A DNA stretch of 64,000 nucleotides from the NCBI GenBank assembly GCA_018398805.1, contig JAGFBZ010000850.1, positions 62,001 to 126,000 on the forward strand. Reading direction: 5' to 3'. Below are positions 33,040 through 45,171 of the stretch, in pieces (position 1 is the first letter of the stretch; each line of letters opens with the position of its first letter). This DNA comes from Hirundichthys speculiger (taxonomy: Eukaryota > Chordata > Actinopteri > Beloniformes > Exocoetidae). The notes beneath the pieces are model-generated. The model did no database searches and was not told the origin of the DNA. It saw only the letters and a list, made by a program, of their open reading frames with translations. The position numbers were made by a program, and so were the translations under genes.

Positions 33040-34145
33040 CTGCATCTGGTTTTTACTTGTCTGGATGCACCTGTCATCACCTTGTTGCTGGTCTACTTCG
33101 GTACACAGCCACCAAGCTTCTCTTGCTTCGCCGTCATCTGCCTGAGCCTTCGCTGCCAGTGCTCAATCTCCCGGACATCGCTTGTCTCCCTTGTCAAAGT
33201 TACATCCACCATTGGTATCACAGGAATTTCCACCATGACAACTCGAGTGATAAAATCCTCCTGGTCTACCTCCCGCCACCCCCACAGAAACACTGCCCAG
33301 TCTGCTGATCAAAGTGCAATGGCCAGCCAAACCAGGTCGGCTAACACTATTGTTAAACACAACAATTCTGCTGTCATCTTCGGTCTGCTCAACATCCGCT
33401 CCCTCACGAGCAAGGTCCAGCTCATCAAGGATCTCCTTACTGACTGTAAGCTTGACTTTCTTTGTTTAATTGAAACTTGGCAAGAGCCCAATGTGTTCTG
33501 ACTACTCAATGAATCCACTTCACTACATCTCTCGTCCCTGTGGCAACAGTTGGAGTGCTAATGTACCACAAGAAGTAGAGAGTTCTGCCTGTGTCTGTGC
33601 CTGCTGTGCCTGCTTTCAGCTTGTTTGAATATACTGTGTTTAAACTACCTGGTCCAACTCCCACAATTGTAGCTAAAGTCTTTCACTCCCCCAAAGTCAC
33701 AGTGAGTTCTTATTGGATTTCTCCACTTTACTCTCCCATCTTTTCCCTCTCTCACCCAATATAATACTGCTGGACGACCTCAATATACATATGGACAACA
33801 CTAACTCACCTAGTTCAATGGTGCTCATTATCTCTTCCATTTCTTAACACGGTTGCTTTTTTCCTTTTTTTCACAGGCATGTATTTTACATACCTTCCTT
33901 GACATGTTTCGGTGGAAAATTGACCACTGCTGAACTCTGGTCCATGAAAACTAAAGCTTGAACTGCTCTATAGAAGAACTGGTCTTACTGTTGATAAAGA
34001 CTTACACAAAAAACATTTTCATATTTCACCCTACAAGGACTCCATCACTCTTGCTAAATCTAAAGACTACTCTGGTCTAATTGACTCTAATGAAGGCAAC
34101 ACCAAGGCTGTGTTCTCACTGCTTAACAATAACTCCTTTAAAGTG
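33040..34145 (+). pseudogene. L2-clade LINE ORF2 remnant (endonuclease part)
   Basis: In shifting frames the stretch shows the N-terminal part of an L2-type ORF2: NSAVIFGLLNIRSLTSKVQL and a DFLCLIETWQEP block (start of the apurinic-type endonuclease, with the catalytic Glu in 'IETW') up to about 33500. There follow frameshifted pieces at 33640-33720 (PGPTPTI-like) and a degenerate D-N-I region near 33775. Text at 33950-34140 corresponds to the linker before the reverse transcriptase (RRTGLTVDKDLHKKHF). Several stops and large gaps make it dead. It is related to the LINE at 52155-53265, which has the other half. Confidence 0.7.
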
Positions 34146-34149
34146 AAAT

Positions 34150-34560
34150 AACTAACCTATTAAACGGACAAGATACTATCTGGAATGCCTTTCCCAAACA
34201 TATTTTTTATTTAATAGGAGGAACTACATTCTTATTGAAGTGTGATTACAAAATCCAAAAGCTCCCAACAAAATTGTCTGACTTTCATCAACAAGCTTTC
34301 TTGACTTGGAAACTCATTTCCAAACACGACTTCACCCCAACTTCTTATTACATTTGGAACAATGGGAACATCCTTTATAAGAAGGACTCATTTTCTTTTA
34401 AAAAAACTGGGTGGAAAATGATATCATACTTGTCAAACAGATACTGAATTTTTGTCCAAGTTTAACTTCCCTGCAACTCCGAAGGAATATGCAGCGGTGT
34501 TTGATGCCTTGCAGAGTGGTGAGCTGCAGCTTCTCAGGGAACAATTGCTGATACTCCAAT
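34150..34560 (+). pseudogene. L1/Tx1-type LINE ORF2 C-terminal remnant
   Basis: In two frames: KLPTKLSDFHQQAFLTWKLI with KHDFTPTSYYIWNN and ILYKKDSFSFKK (34235-34447), then a frameshift and DTEFLSKFNF-like and TPKEYAAVFDALQSGE-like text (34443-34550). This is the region after the reverse transcriptase of Tx1-group L1 elements. It abuts the L2 remnant directly, so one probably inserted into or joined the other. Confidence 0.65.
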
Positions 34561-35040
34561 TAGTGACCAGCTAGACAGTGTGTTTGTATCATTTTATATC
34601 CAATTTAGAATTCAAAATCAGAAAATAGATAACCAATCCGTGTATCATTCGTTCTTTCAATTTTCAACTGTCAATCAAAAATTGAAAAAGGAAAAAGGAA
34701 TGTTTATTTCGTTTTTCGTTTTTTTCCTTTTTTATGCCCCCTGACCTCTCGGGTCGGGGGGCAAAGGGCCCTTGAGGGCCAGTCTGGCCCTGGGGTGATG
34801 GGAGTTAGCTGGATTTTTCTAAGATAAGGAGAGTGGTGATGGTAATAGTGGTAACAGTTTCCTTGGTACTTGGGTAACTTACATGTGAGTGTATATGGGC
34901 ACGGACACATTTATTCTTTACACGCTTCCCCCAACACCCCCCCCCCTCCACTGTCAACACTATCAATCAATAATGTTCAAAATTTTACAGAATGTGTACC
35001 CAGTCAAGAAGATATTGGAAAGATTTAACCTTGATATAGA
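34561..35040. other. Unannotated spacer
   Basis: Contains an A/T-rich patch (34660-34735) with 'caattttcaactgtcaatc', whose complement-like text recurs inside the hAT element at about 45285-45310, and a C-run at 34934-34946. No gene. Confidence 0.3.
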
Positions 35041-35300
35041 GCAGTGCTTCTCAATTATTTTTCTGCTGCGCCCCCCCAGGAAGAAGAAAACATCTTGCGC
35101 CCCCAACCCTCCACCGCGACTATTAATAGTATAATTTGTCTACAAAATTGTTAAGTACACCTCTGCATAACACTGTATCCTTATTAACATTAAGAGAAAC
35201 AAAAAAGAAAGAAATACAGATCACCTTATAACAAAGAATAAATCTTTACAGACTATAAAAAATATGTTAATAAAGTTAAAGTGCATCAATCCCACTGTAG
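35041..35300 (+). repeat. Truncated DNA-element left end
   Basis: 'cagtgcttctcaattatttt' followed by 'ctgctgcgcccccccagg' resembles a common fish hAT-type non-autonomous element. Its right end is not found before the LINE at 35305. Confidence 0.4.
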
Positions 35301-35304
35301 TCAC

Positions 35305-35960
35305 AGTAAAGCCAAGAATAGATAGAATAGAATAGAACACCTTTATTGTCATTACACAGAGTGTAATGAGATTCAGAGCTGCCCCATACAGTGCACACAG
35401 AATGAAATATGTACAAAGAAATTATATATACAAGTATGTACACAATAAAGAAAATAAACCAGTAGGCAGAGACCTTGTGATAAGTGAGATTGTGAATATT
35501 ATACATAATAAAGATTTGTAGTAATGATGCTCTGGTGGTATGGATAAAGTGACGTGTGAAAAAAAGCAGCATTCAGTAATAAATATTTGTTATTAACAGG
35601 TAAAAATACAGATTTCAGTTACAGTGTGAATTTAAGGCAGTAGTGGTAAAGTGACATGTGACTTTCAATAATAAATAGTGGTTATTTACAATACAGATTG
35701 CAGTGCAAGTGGCCTATGATAAAAAGGTGCAGGTGACATCCAGTGTGAAGTTTATCAGTTTGTCAGTGCAGACTGGAGTTGAGTATTGTGACAGCTTTAG
35801 GGAAGAAGCTGTCTCTAAGTCTATTTGTTCTGGCTGGTATGGACCGGTACCGCCTGCCAGAGGGTAGCAGGTTGAACAGATGGAAGCCGGGGTGAGTGCT
35901 GTCTTTTAGAATGTTTTTTGCTCTGTTCAGGCATCTGGAGCTGTAGATGTCCATCAATGA
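35305..35960 (-). pseudogene. CR1/Rex-type LINE, ORF2 C-terminus and 3' UTR
   Basis: Minus-strand frame 35763-35957: MDIYSSRCLNRAKNILKDST, a HPGFHLFNLLPSGRRYRSI block and TNRLRDSFFPKAVTILNSS, the C-terminal signature of fish CR1/Rex-like LINE ORF2. The 3' UTR runs to 35305 and ends with the common 'cctttattgtcattacac' text and an (ATTCT)n-like tail. The reverse transcriptase is absent, so the copy is 5'-truncated. Confidence 0.7.
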
Positions 35961-36238
35961 AGACAGCGCTTACCTTAGCATTGTCATATTTCCTCATCTT
36001 AACTTTCTGGTGACTTTAATTTGTCTCATTATCTCCGTCTCTCTCCACCTTTCTTTTCATCCCTCTAAAATATTTTTCCGTGGAGGGATTGTTCACTTTA
36101 TATCTCTTGCTCTGTGCTGAGTGCGTCATGTCTGCGCAAATAAATCTGACACAATATAGCTAATACTCCCTGCACACTGTGATGAGAGTGCCACTGCCCC
36201 CTACTGGAGTATATGTGAAGTTACACTTTATTCCAGTT

Positions 36239-36274
<36 letters not shown>

Positions 36275-37300
36275 TTGTTCCCTGGGGTTGCTGATCAGAG
36301 CTTTGTGCTCTCTCAATAAACAAATTGCGCTGTTATAGTTGATTGATACATTCGTCACTGTATGAATACCCTCCTCATGGTATTTTGGCAGAGCTATAAC
36401 GCCAAACATAGAGCAGATGTATGCAGCAGTGGCAGAGCTTCATTGGTCCTACCGACTTTGGCCAGTAGAGCCGACGTCCCCCGAGGTCTGGATCAGGGCC
36501 TCACACACATGAGTTTATGGGCTTGCTGCATTTTGCTTGCTTCTTCCTTGCCCTTCTTCCTCATCTTCATCATTTTGTTGCATTTCTTGAGCTTCTAAGT
36601 GGCTGTTATTGGAATTTCTAATTTTCTTGAGTTTAGAAGTTAGCTGCAGTTTACATGTGTTAGCCCAATTCTTTTGTTGGAAGCTCAAGAACAGATCAGA
36701 GAAATCTTCGGTATAGAAACAGACCAGAATAACTGGTCACAGGCAAACCAAGGCAGCACTGAACTCAAGGTGACAGAGTGTCTCATTTTTGGAAAACAGG
36801 TCACAGTTATCTTCTTGGGCTGGGCCTGCCCCGTACAGAGGTTGGACTCATACACAACTGAATGTAAGTAGCCAGTTAACAGTGACGTGGACAGGCCAAC
36901 CACTGTCCACGTCGTTTTCTTGGGATAAGATAAACAATGTGTGTGAATGTTGTTTCAGGCGTATATCTAATGCAAACTGATGGAATAGCTATCAGTAACT
37001 ATAAAGAACAGTAAAAAAAAAAAACAGTAAAGATTTTTCACTAAATTCTTCTACTTCAGAATTTCAACTCCTGTTTTTTTTTTAATTTTAATACATTTTA
37101 ATAAGGTATTTTGACTTTTTCTGAAAGATATTCAAATTCTAACTACTTTTGCATTCTTTGGCCAATTTCAACAGTTCCTATATGAAAATGTTAAACTTTT
37201 ATTTTTTGTCAATTAAACTGTGTGTTAGTTGTAATCAGGAGTGTTGCAGTGGGAGGGAAAAGTGAAACTGACTACCAAGGGCTCAAAAAAGTTGGTGCCC
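35961..37300. other. Unannotated spacer with poly(A) tract
   Basis: An A29 run at 36243-36271 preceded by 'ttattccagttacagc' may be the tail of a retroposed sequence, but no source is recognised. No gene found. Confidence 0.35.
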
Positions 37301-37575
37301 TTAACCTTTGTGTCGTGTTCGTCTCTACCTACTTACTTTAGTGCTCCCGGTCAAATTCGACCGGCCTGTTTTAACTGCTCCTACATTAACAGAAAAACCA
37401 CTGATTAACACCAAATGTCTCAGACCACTGGTTTATATGAATAACTGTAGTGAATATACATAAAATAGACACAAAAATAGTAAATTGTATTCCAAAATTA
37501 TCATTTATGTAAAAAGAAAGTAACAAAAATCAAAACAGTGACCAAATTCACACATCAACATGAGCCTATCATTTG

Positions 37576-37586
37576 TATGTGTGTGT

Positions 37587-37634
<48 letters not shown>

Positions 37635-37639
37635 GGGGT

Positions 37640-37709
<70 letters not shown>

Positions 37710-37721
37710 GGGGGGGGGGGG
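37576..37721 (+). repeat. Extreme (GT)n-G33-T67-G13 tract
   Basis: (GT)n to 37600, then 33 Gs, a short 'tggggtgg', 67 Ts and 13 Gs. The homologous position in the partner duplicate (38231-38275) has only a (GT)n and 'gggtgggggtggggg'. The T67 and G33 runs are suspicious for a sequencing or assembly artefact, though expansion is possible. Confidence 0.9.
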
Positions 37722-37751
37722 TGCTGTCTTCACATGTGTCTTCACACACAG

Positions 37752-37850
37752 GAGTGGCATCCTAACAATATTTTCTACTCTAGCTCTTCCTCCTCTTTCC
37801 TGGGTGGATGAATACCAGAGCAAATTGCCATCCTTGGACTGGAATATCAC
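37752..37850 (-). pseudogene. piggyBac transposase piece
   Basis: On the minus strand: VIFQSKDGNLLWYSSTQERG, then GRARVENIVRMP. This is the segment just before the DDE core of piggyBac transposases (the '...W.S..., ...NIVR' motif). A near-copy (QSNDGNLL, with a stop) occurs at 38351-38400 as the end of the longer fragment, so the segment was duplicated during the rearrangement. Confidence 0.65.
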
Positions 37851-38215
37851 GGGACAGCTCCCACTGCTACACCGGGCTGTGGGCACCACTACTCTGGGTG
37901 CTGAATGTGAATATTTAGCACCGGACAGCTCCCACAGCCCGGAGAAGTGGCAGGAGCTGTCCAGTGCTGAACGTGAACATTCAGCACGTTCAGCACCGGG
38001 AGTAGTGGTGGGAGCTGTCCGGAATGTCCGCTGCTGAATATTCACGTTCAGCACCGGACATTCCGGACAGCTCCCACCACTACTCCCGGTGCTGAACGTG
38101 CTGAATGTTCACGTTCAGCACTGGACAGCTCCCACAGCCCGGTGTAGCGGTGGGAGCTGTCTCGTGATATTCCAGTCCAAGGATGGCAATTTGCTCTGGT
38201 ATTCATCCACCCAGG
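37799..38215. repeat. 417-bp foldback (nested inverted repeat)
   Basis: The left arm (37799-38038) and right arm (38045-38215) are inverted copies with only a few mismatches; the left arm has about 70 bp extra near 37885-37955. The outer 50 bases of each arm are the transposase segment. Inner parts are built of smaller inverted blocks: 'ggacagctcccac' facing 'gtgggagctgtcc', and 'gtgctgaacgtgaa' facing 'ttcacgttcagcac'. Confidence 0.9.
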
Positions 38216-38350
38216 AGCCTATCATTTGTATGTGTGTGTGTGTGTGTGTGTTTGGGTGGGGGTGGGGGCATGTGTTTTCACACACAGGAGTGGCATCCTA
38301 ACAATATTTTCTACTTTTGCTCTGCCTCCTCTTTGCTGGGTGGATGAATA

Positions 38351-38641
38351 CTAGAGCAAATTGCCATCGTTGGACTGAAATATCACAGGTGCCTCTTCCT
38401 CAGGTGTGTCTTCCTCTGAAGCCTCTTCCTCGCCATCTGTTGACTGGTCGGTCTCATAATGATCTGGATCAAAATCAGGATCAATGTTGTCTTCTATTTT
38501 TGAGACATCGCCCTCTATTTCTGGTTGAACTTCAATCTCCTGTTCATCAGGTTGAAATAAAAGGTCCAGAGCTTTTCTGACAAGATATAATCTGATCGGG
38601 CACCTAGTCAACGTGTTCATCATAAAATGAGGGCAATGCAC
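38351..38641 (-). pseudogene. piggyBac transposase N-terminal remnant
   Basis: 97 codons on the minus strand: after MHCPHFMMNTL comes RLYLVRKALDLLFQPDEQE, then a long acidic stretch (EIEGDVSKIEDNIDPDFDPD, DGEEEASEEDTPEEE), ending QSNDGNLL and a stop. The acidic N-terminus followed by the DGNLL/W.S segment is the usual layout of piggyBac-derived transposases. The three catalytic Asp residues lie further downstream and are missing here. Confidence 0.65.
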
Positions 38642-38921
38642 ACAAAAAAACTATATATAAGGGGTCTCTGAGAAGATATGATACATTTTGTATCGGAAAG
38701 TGCGGTTCACGTGGGAGGATGGGCACATAAGCCTTGGAAAGAGACAGTTCCCATAACAAACACCTAATTGTTGACTTTGAAATGTGGAACAAGTGTTAGT
38801 GTTATACATTTAGTTTGGAAACTGTGGTTCATGTGGGGGGATGGGCACATAAGCACAGGAATGAGGTGGGAAGAGGAGACACCTATTTGTTCAGTCTGAA
38901 AGGGGTTCACGTGGGGTGGGG

Positions 38922-38923
<2 letters not shown>

Positions 38924-38977
<54 letters not shown>
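38924..38977 (+). repeat. (GT)n microsatellite
   Basis: 27 perfect GT units inside the piggyBac element. Confidence 0.95.
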
Positions 38978-38980
<3 letters not shown>

Positions 38981-39265
38981 GTGGTGTATTTGTGGTTGTG
39001 TACAATCTGATGGATGAACACAATCTAGGGTCACCCATTAATTTCCTATGGTGGTCATTTTTGACCGGTAACACCACAGGTGTTACAAAGTTGAATAAAA
39101 TACTCAAAATTCAGAGAAAATGGTAATCAGCAATTATATATGTTCAAATGGCTAGTGTGGAGGATATCATAAGGCCCTGAGACAATCAAATGTAAAACAC
39201 AATATTTATGATGGATGGAAGTAGGAAATCGGTCAGATTTGACCCGAACACGACAGAAAGGTTAA

Positions 39266-40519
39266 TGAACCTAAAAATATATCCTGAATCCTGAATTTGA
39301 GTTGTGCTGGAGGGGCATGTCTTTTCACAGAAATCCTGGTGGTGCCCATGATTGTGATAATAATTTATGGGCAGCAGCTCAAAGTGGTGACTGTATTTGA
39401 TGAAGCAGCAGATCAGAGGAGGAGTGAGGTGTTCCTGCTGCGGTGGAGAGACCTTGGTCTTGATTTGGCTGTAAATCGGCAAGTTGGAAACACTGGCGAC
39501 ATCAGTCTCTCTTTTTTTTTCACTGCATGAACCAAAAGATGGTGTGAGAGTGTGTGAAAAGTGAATATTATCAGTCTCATGCTTAACATGAGACTTGAAA
39601 GTCGTGATGGACAGAAGTTAAGTGTAAATCTTCTCACTTATCATGTCAGTTATTACAAACAGTTTCAATCCAGTTCAACAAAGAAGCTCCTGAATGACAT
39701 ATATATTCTTATGCCTGTGTTTTATTTTAAGGCATAAATCAGACTTTAACTAGCTAACATGCTTGAAGTTTATGAGACTTGTTAAACCTGATTTATGCTT
39801 CTATGTGGCAACTGCACATAGCCTTCGCATAGGACAAATATCTTTTGTGGGCATTATTGGTTGTGTGTTGTCATTTGCGTCACTCTGTAATTATACAATA
39901 TAATGCAACACAGTGGTGTGGGTTCTTTCTGCAGTGCTGTAGCTTGCAGTGCCTTTTGTTTACTTCATCTATGAAGCTAAGACACAGAATAATAATAATA
40001 ATAAATCATATTTCACTTGAGTTGTAACTGTTAATTACTCATTTTTAGAAACATTGAAACAATCTTTTTACCCAACTAGAAAACAAAGAAGTAGTAGCAG
40101 GAAATGTGAAGACAGAGAAGAACAATGTTACGAAGTACAATTATTGTGGCCTGCGTTGGTGCGATGCGCACAAACATTTGGACAGAGCTGCACATCAGGA
40201 TCCAATGTAGCTGAGCTTGTCAGGGTAGGGTGTCCCCCACGGCATCAATGCATAATTGGTTGAACAGTGAAGCTTAATCCACCATTACATGTTCAGATTA
40301 ATGCTAGTGGAATTACTGTTATCACAGTGTTAGAAGTATGGCTAGAGACTCCAAAAATTACAAATATCTTCAATGTGTGTTAGCAATGACAGCAGAAATG
40401 TTCAGTTGCTGCAGTTGTCATTTCTGGTCCGGGTATAATTTATAATGGAATGTCCTGTCAAGGTTGAAAATGATGCTGCCTTAAGCAGTAGAGTTCAAGA
40501 ATATTGGGGTTTTGTTCAT
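39266..40519. other. Unannotated spacer
   Basis: A short (AAT)n lies at 39990-40004. Nothing else recognised. Confidence 0.3.
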
Positions 40520-40805
40520 AGGTGAGTTGAGAATGGACTGGGAGGTCAACAGGCAGATCAGAGTGGTGTCTGCACTTTGCTGGCTTTGGGTGTTGCAGTG
40601 AAGAGAGACCTGAGCCAAAAGGCAAACCTCTCTGGATGCTAGTTGATCTATGTTCCTAGCCCTTACATATGATCATCAACTGTGGGCAGTGACCAAAAGA
40701 ACAAGATCATGGATAAGGGAGACTGAAAGGATGGCTAGAGATAGGGTGAGAAGTCAAAGGACCTGGAATAGAGCTGCTGCTGGATGGATGGATGGATGGA
40801 TGCAG
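40520..40805 (+). pseudogene. LINE ORF2 3' remnant with GGAT tail
   Basis: In broken frames: 'ggactgggaggtcaacaggc', 'gttgcagtgaagagagacct', LTYDHQLWAVTKRTRSWI, then RDRVRS and a (GGAT)n end at 40784-40801. The 'LTY-H-LWxxTxRTRS' and 'RDRVRS' motifs are the C-terminal part of the fish LINE whose very end is at 2683-3042. Confidence 0.6.
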
Positions 40806-40848
40806 TTATTCATCCAAGCAAATGTAGTTGATTTAGTAAACACAGGTA

Positions 40849-41215
40849 ATTACCTCCGCCAAGGTGGTCATGTTTTTGCCTGCGTTTATCTGTCTGTCTG
40901 TCTGTGTACAAGATACCTAAAAAAGTTATGGATGGATTTTGATGAAATTTTTTTAGGAGTTGTTAAAAATGGTTTCTGTTTCATTTTGGGTGTGATCCAG
41001 AAGAAATCCTGGAAATTTTGTTTCTCAATATCTCCCTTAATTATTGCCCAAAACTCATGAAATTCGATTCAGGGATTGACAATGAGAACCTCTATCAAAT
41101 TTCAAAGGCTGATCCGGATCTGATCCAGAAGGCAGATTTTATCGCAATCTGTAAATTGCTATATGGGGGAATTGCTGTGCTTGGTGGAGGTGTGCGCTCT
41201 CCGAGTGTGTCACAG
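40849..41215 (+). repeat. 'acctccgcc' dispersed element
   Basis: It starts 'attacctccgccaaggtgg', carries 'ttatggatggattttgatga' and 'gatccggatctgatccag', and ends 'cttggtggaggtgtgcgctc'. The ends (acctccgccaag / cttggtggaggt) form an imperfect inverted repeat. The family occurs widely in fish and some invertebrates. It is non-coding. Confidence 0.65.
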
Positions 41216-41261
41216 CCTGATTGGGTGTTGGCTGAACCAGCTGCTCATGGCCACAGTACTT

Positions 41262-42262
41262 AATTCAATTCAATTCAGTTCAATTCAATTTTACTTGTAT
41301 AGCGTCTGTTACAATGTCAATTGTCTCTAGGTGCTTTACAGAGACCCAGAGCATGACCCCCGAGCAAATATCATTAACTAAAATTATAATATTGAATCCT
41401 AAACAAGGATAATGGCAGGTAAACAGCCAAACAGTGGCAAGGAAAACTCCACTTTAAGAGGAAGAAACCTTGAGCAGGACCTGGCTCATATGGGGGGACC
41501 TTCCTGCCGAAGGCCAGCCGGGTAGAGAAAGAAAAGAGGGGAGACAGGACAGAGAGAGGATGTAGGACAGAGAGAGGAGAGCACACAAATGACTAAATAT
41601 AATGACCACATAAACATCAACAGAGGCAGGTAGCAGCACTGAGGTAAGATGGTCGGAGGACCAGGTCGCCGGTGGAACTGCAAATCAGCATGCAACCCAG
41701 GAAACTCTGGCCTGCAAACACACAGAGAGAGAGAAAAAAAAGGGGGGGGGGGGCAAAACAGCACAAAAAACCACAGGAAAGAAAAGAAAATGGAGCACAG
41801 TTACAGTAACAAGGTGCTCCTAATTAATTATGGAATGAGCTGGAGGAGGAGGAGGGGAGGGGGGAGGAAAGAGAAGGAAGGGAGAAGAACGGTGGAGACA
41901 CCGCTCAGCAGATCATGTTGGTGTCCCCCTGCAGCGTAGGCCTATAGCAGCATAGCTATGATGAAGCTGTGATTAAGACGAGCCTACACTAATCTTAGCT
42001 CCTACAACTATGGCTAACACTATTACCCCCTACACACTATAGTTTAGACTAACTGTAGGCTTTACTAAACAGAAATGTTTAAATGTTTAAGAGAACTAAA
42101 TTTCAATTTAGTTTTAAAGATGGAGATGGTGTCAGCCTCCTTAACCCAAATTGGTAACTGGTTCCATACTAAAGGTGCCTGGTAGCAGAAGGCCCGTCCT
42201 CCAAATCTACTTTTAGATATTCTAGGAACGACGGACTTAAGGCCCAATTTCACAACAAACCC
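41262..42262 (-). pseudogene. LINE ORF2 C-terminus and long 3' UTR
   Basis: On the minus strand 42253-42065 encodes VVPRISKSRFGGRAFCYQAP, then LVWNQLPIWVKEADTISIFK, the last part of a CR1/L2-superclade ORF2. About 800 bp of 3' UTR follow to 41262: 'aaccttgagcaggacctggc' and 'tttacttgtatagcgtctg' in plus orientation, ending in an (ATTCA)n-like tail. This terminal text is one of the most common fish repeats; a related copy lies at 49318-49660. It has C- or G-rich low-complexity runs at 41744 and 41850. Confidence 0.65.
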
Positions 42263-42560
42263 TGCTAGATTGTCTTGTGGTTATTCCAAGCATTCAAGCC
42301 GTCCTTCAAGCCTTGTTTCTGTTTTTTGGCCTTACTGAACCTTGCTCTGTTTTTACCTAGACCACAATTTTGCCAAGCCCTTGTTGGTACCTTCGCTCTC
42401 GCAGACTCCTTCTGGATTTTGACCTTCGCTTCCCACTATCTACGAGCCTTGCCTGCCCCTTGCCTGATTTTTCTGAACCTTGGAAATTAAAACCCCCTTT
42501 AAGTGGCTTTTTGGTGTGTGGCTGACAGAGTGCTTTTCTAGTTATTACTGCCTTTACATG
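42263..42560 (+). mobile_element. LTR-like fragment
   Basis: 'ttctggattttgaccttcgc', 'gagccttgcctgccccttgc' and 'gaaattaaaacccccttt' read like the end of a fish Gypsy-type LTR with a poly(A)-like signal. No partner found. Confidence 0.35.
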
Positions 42561-44306
42561 GACTGGAGTCTCTTTTTTGAGGTTGACATGGACATACACA
42601 TTATCACATTTTCATAATACGCAGAGAAGCATACATCACATACTGTATGAGGACAAGACAACAAAGTAGGAAACATGCACCTAAATCATGCACGATTTAA
42701 AATGTCATCTTTTGTATACATGAGGACTCCACAGGTCAACCTGTCATTTTAGATGTTTTACACAACAAATCAAATTTCATCGCTATACCTTTACATAGTA
42801 CATTCAGTAAAACTATTGATCCAGGTCTCTTTCATCTTTACAGTCGCCTTTGTTCACACATCAGAACGCATGTTCAATATATTAAACTAAAGTTGGGAGA
42901 ACAGTCTCATTACAAGATACTTATACAATTTTTAAAGTCAGTTTCTGAAAATGAAAACATAATTTTCTAAAGACAAGAATGAACTCTGGATCACAAATAA
43001 AACAGTTGCATATTAAAAAATTATGAAGTTCTTCAGCTCATGAGAGGTAATCATACAACATCCAGATCTTTTTATAGCAAGATGATGTACAAGATCCTGT
43101 TTTTTGTCCTTTGTGAATGCAGTGTGACTCCGTACTATTGCTTTTTAAAAAATTTTGTCTAATGTTCTATTTCTATTAAAAGTCATTGCAAAGCTGACGT
43201 GCATGCATATTATGGAAATACAATCAGCCATTCACAATTGTCGAGCATGTGTGATAGCTTATCTTCTCTTACAGCAGGATTTCAAATTTATTTTCCATTT
43301 GCGTCTGAAGAATTGTGATTATCTCCGAAGATTATCATTTAAGACCAGCGTGAACCTAGTTTTGTGTGTATGTCTGTGTATGAGATTATCAGGAGTCAAA
43401 CTGTATTCAATTTAACAAACATGATGATCCTCCACTGTGTTAGAGGGGTGTAAGAGAGGACCTGTCTCTTGTTTACCGGCTAAGAATACACTGATTTTAA
43501 GTTCTGAGTCAGAAGAAACCACTGCAGTTATTTCTCTTCTTAAAAGTGATAACTTTCCCAATATTCAAGTACTTTTAATTGCAATTTATTCAGAAATGCT
43601 ATTTTGTATCCCTTGCAGACATCTGTGTCTCTTGCAAATGTTTGTAAAGACGCAAATAAAGGACATCAGGGTGGGATGGGTTGTGGTTAGTGCAGATTAC
43701 TTAAACAGTTGCTTTGTGTGTGTTCATTCATGCAGGAAAGCTGAGGCCTGGACAGAGCAGACCTAAAAAAACAAAACGAACAAAAGAAAGAGGTCATATA
43801 CGTTTTTATAAGTGGCACACAGTGGGGGGGGGGACAACACGCACACACACACAAAAATGTGACAAATTAAAACTGTGTCCGTTGGTTACATTACAAAGTT
43901 ACAAAATGTATAGGCTTGATAGATGTCAAATTATTTTTTTGCAATTTCTTTTTTTATTATCATGACTCCATGAGCTGCTGTTGGATCAGACAGCATTTGA
44001 TGAAAGTTCTCTGTAGCTCCATTCAGTGATAAGTCCTGTGAGATTCCTTTTTTTTAATCACTTATTTAATTAATCGGCAAGTTTTGGGGTTCTAAATGAC
44101 AACTTAGAAATTTTGTATACTAATCATTTTGCTTTACATTTCATCAGGATTATTTTCAACTACAGATATAGGCACCCAAAAATATTGTAATCTCACTTTC
44201 AAGAAAAAAATTCTGGATATATGTGGCTGGTGGGCAACAGCTGGTTAACAAAAATGAACATGAAAGATTTGCCCCAGATTATTGTTATTATTTTTTAAAA
44301 TTATTA
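42561..44306. other. Unannotated spacer
   Basis: A G10 run plus (AC)n lies at 43826-43855. Nothing else recognised. Confidence 0.3.
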
Positions 44307-45170
44307 TTATTATTTAGGGCTGGGCGAGTTAACGCATTTAACTGCGCTAACTCATTAATTTGTTGATACCGACATTTATTTTATCACGCGTTAACGCATG
44401 TTGCTCACATGCTTTTGTTTTGAAAAGTCTGTTATTGGCTACTGCAGAGGCCGGAAGATAATTGTCAGGTAAAAATGCAGAAAAGCTAAAACAAAATCAG
44501 GTATAAATTTGTGTACTTTACTGTTCAGGTAGCAACTCAGGTAGCTATATTAACAATTCTGTCTGGAAAAAAATTTCTGGACTGCAACAAAACTTTCAAA
44601 CCCCTTTGTTCAAGACGATCGGGTCATTCTTCCATTTTACATCAGATCTGTTCAATGTTCACTGTCCTGCTATTCTCTTACTGGTTACTTCAGTGCGGCT
44701 CCATCTACTGGCACAGATGTGTAATGACAACAGAAAGTCTTATCCTCGATTATAAAACGATCCCCATTTTTGAGAATATGACTTCTAGATTAGAATATAA
44801 TCCTATATTTGGGCCAATACGGTAGTTTGATCAAGGACTTAATCAACAACGGATGGGTGTCCTGCAATGCTGGAAATGAGCATCAGAAGATTCTGTGCAT
44901 GTCATGATCTGAGGAGAAAAAGACTTATGTCAGACGCAGAGCTGGAGAGCACTTTGGTTTGATCTACATATGAGCTGAGTTTTTATTCAGATTTTCACAA
45001 TATTGTAAGTACTATTGTATGGGATTCCAGCGCCACCGAACTACCTGAACTGCTGTGCAAAAAGCCATTTCCGGGTCATCGTCCGTAAACCGGACAATTA
45101 AATATTAAAAGCAAATTCAGTCCCGTGGCCCGTTTTTTCATTTTGTATTTTTGATCCAAGTCTAAAATTG

Positions 45171-45171
<1 letters not shown>

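Larger units (their letters stand above)
37305..39261 (-). mobile_element. piggyBac-type transposon, rearranged
   Basis: The ends cctttgtgtcgtgttcg (37305-37321) and cgaacacgacagaaagg (39245-39261) are inverted copies with one mismatch. Both are flanked by TTAA (37301-37304 and 39262-39265), the target used by piggyBac. Inside, the minus strand keeps the start of a piggyBac-like transposase (38351-38641) and a second, rearranged piece (37752-37850). The catalytic core is missing. The middle is occupied by a foldback and by simple repeats. Confidence 0.85.

Noticed and set aside
37569..38054. 161-codon minus-strand frame with poly-Lys and poly-Pro
   Set aside because: It is open only because it crosses the homopolymer tract and the foldback. 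Only the short piggyBac piece is meaningful.
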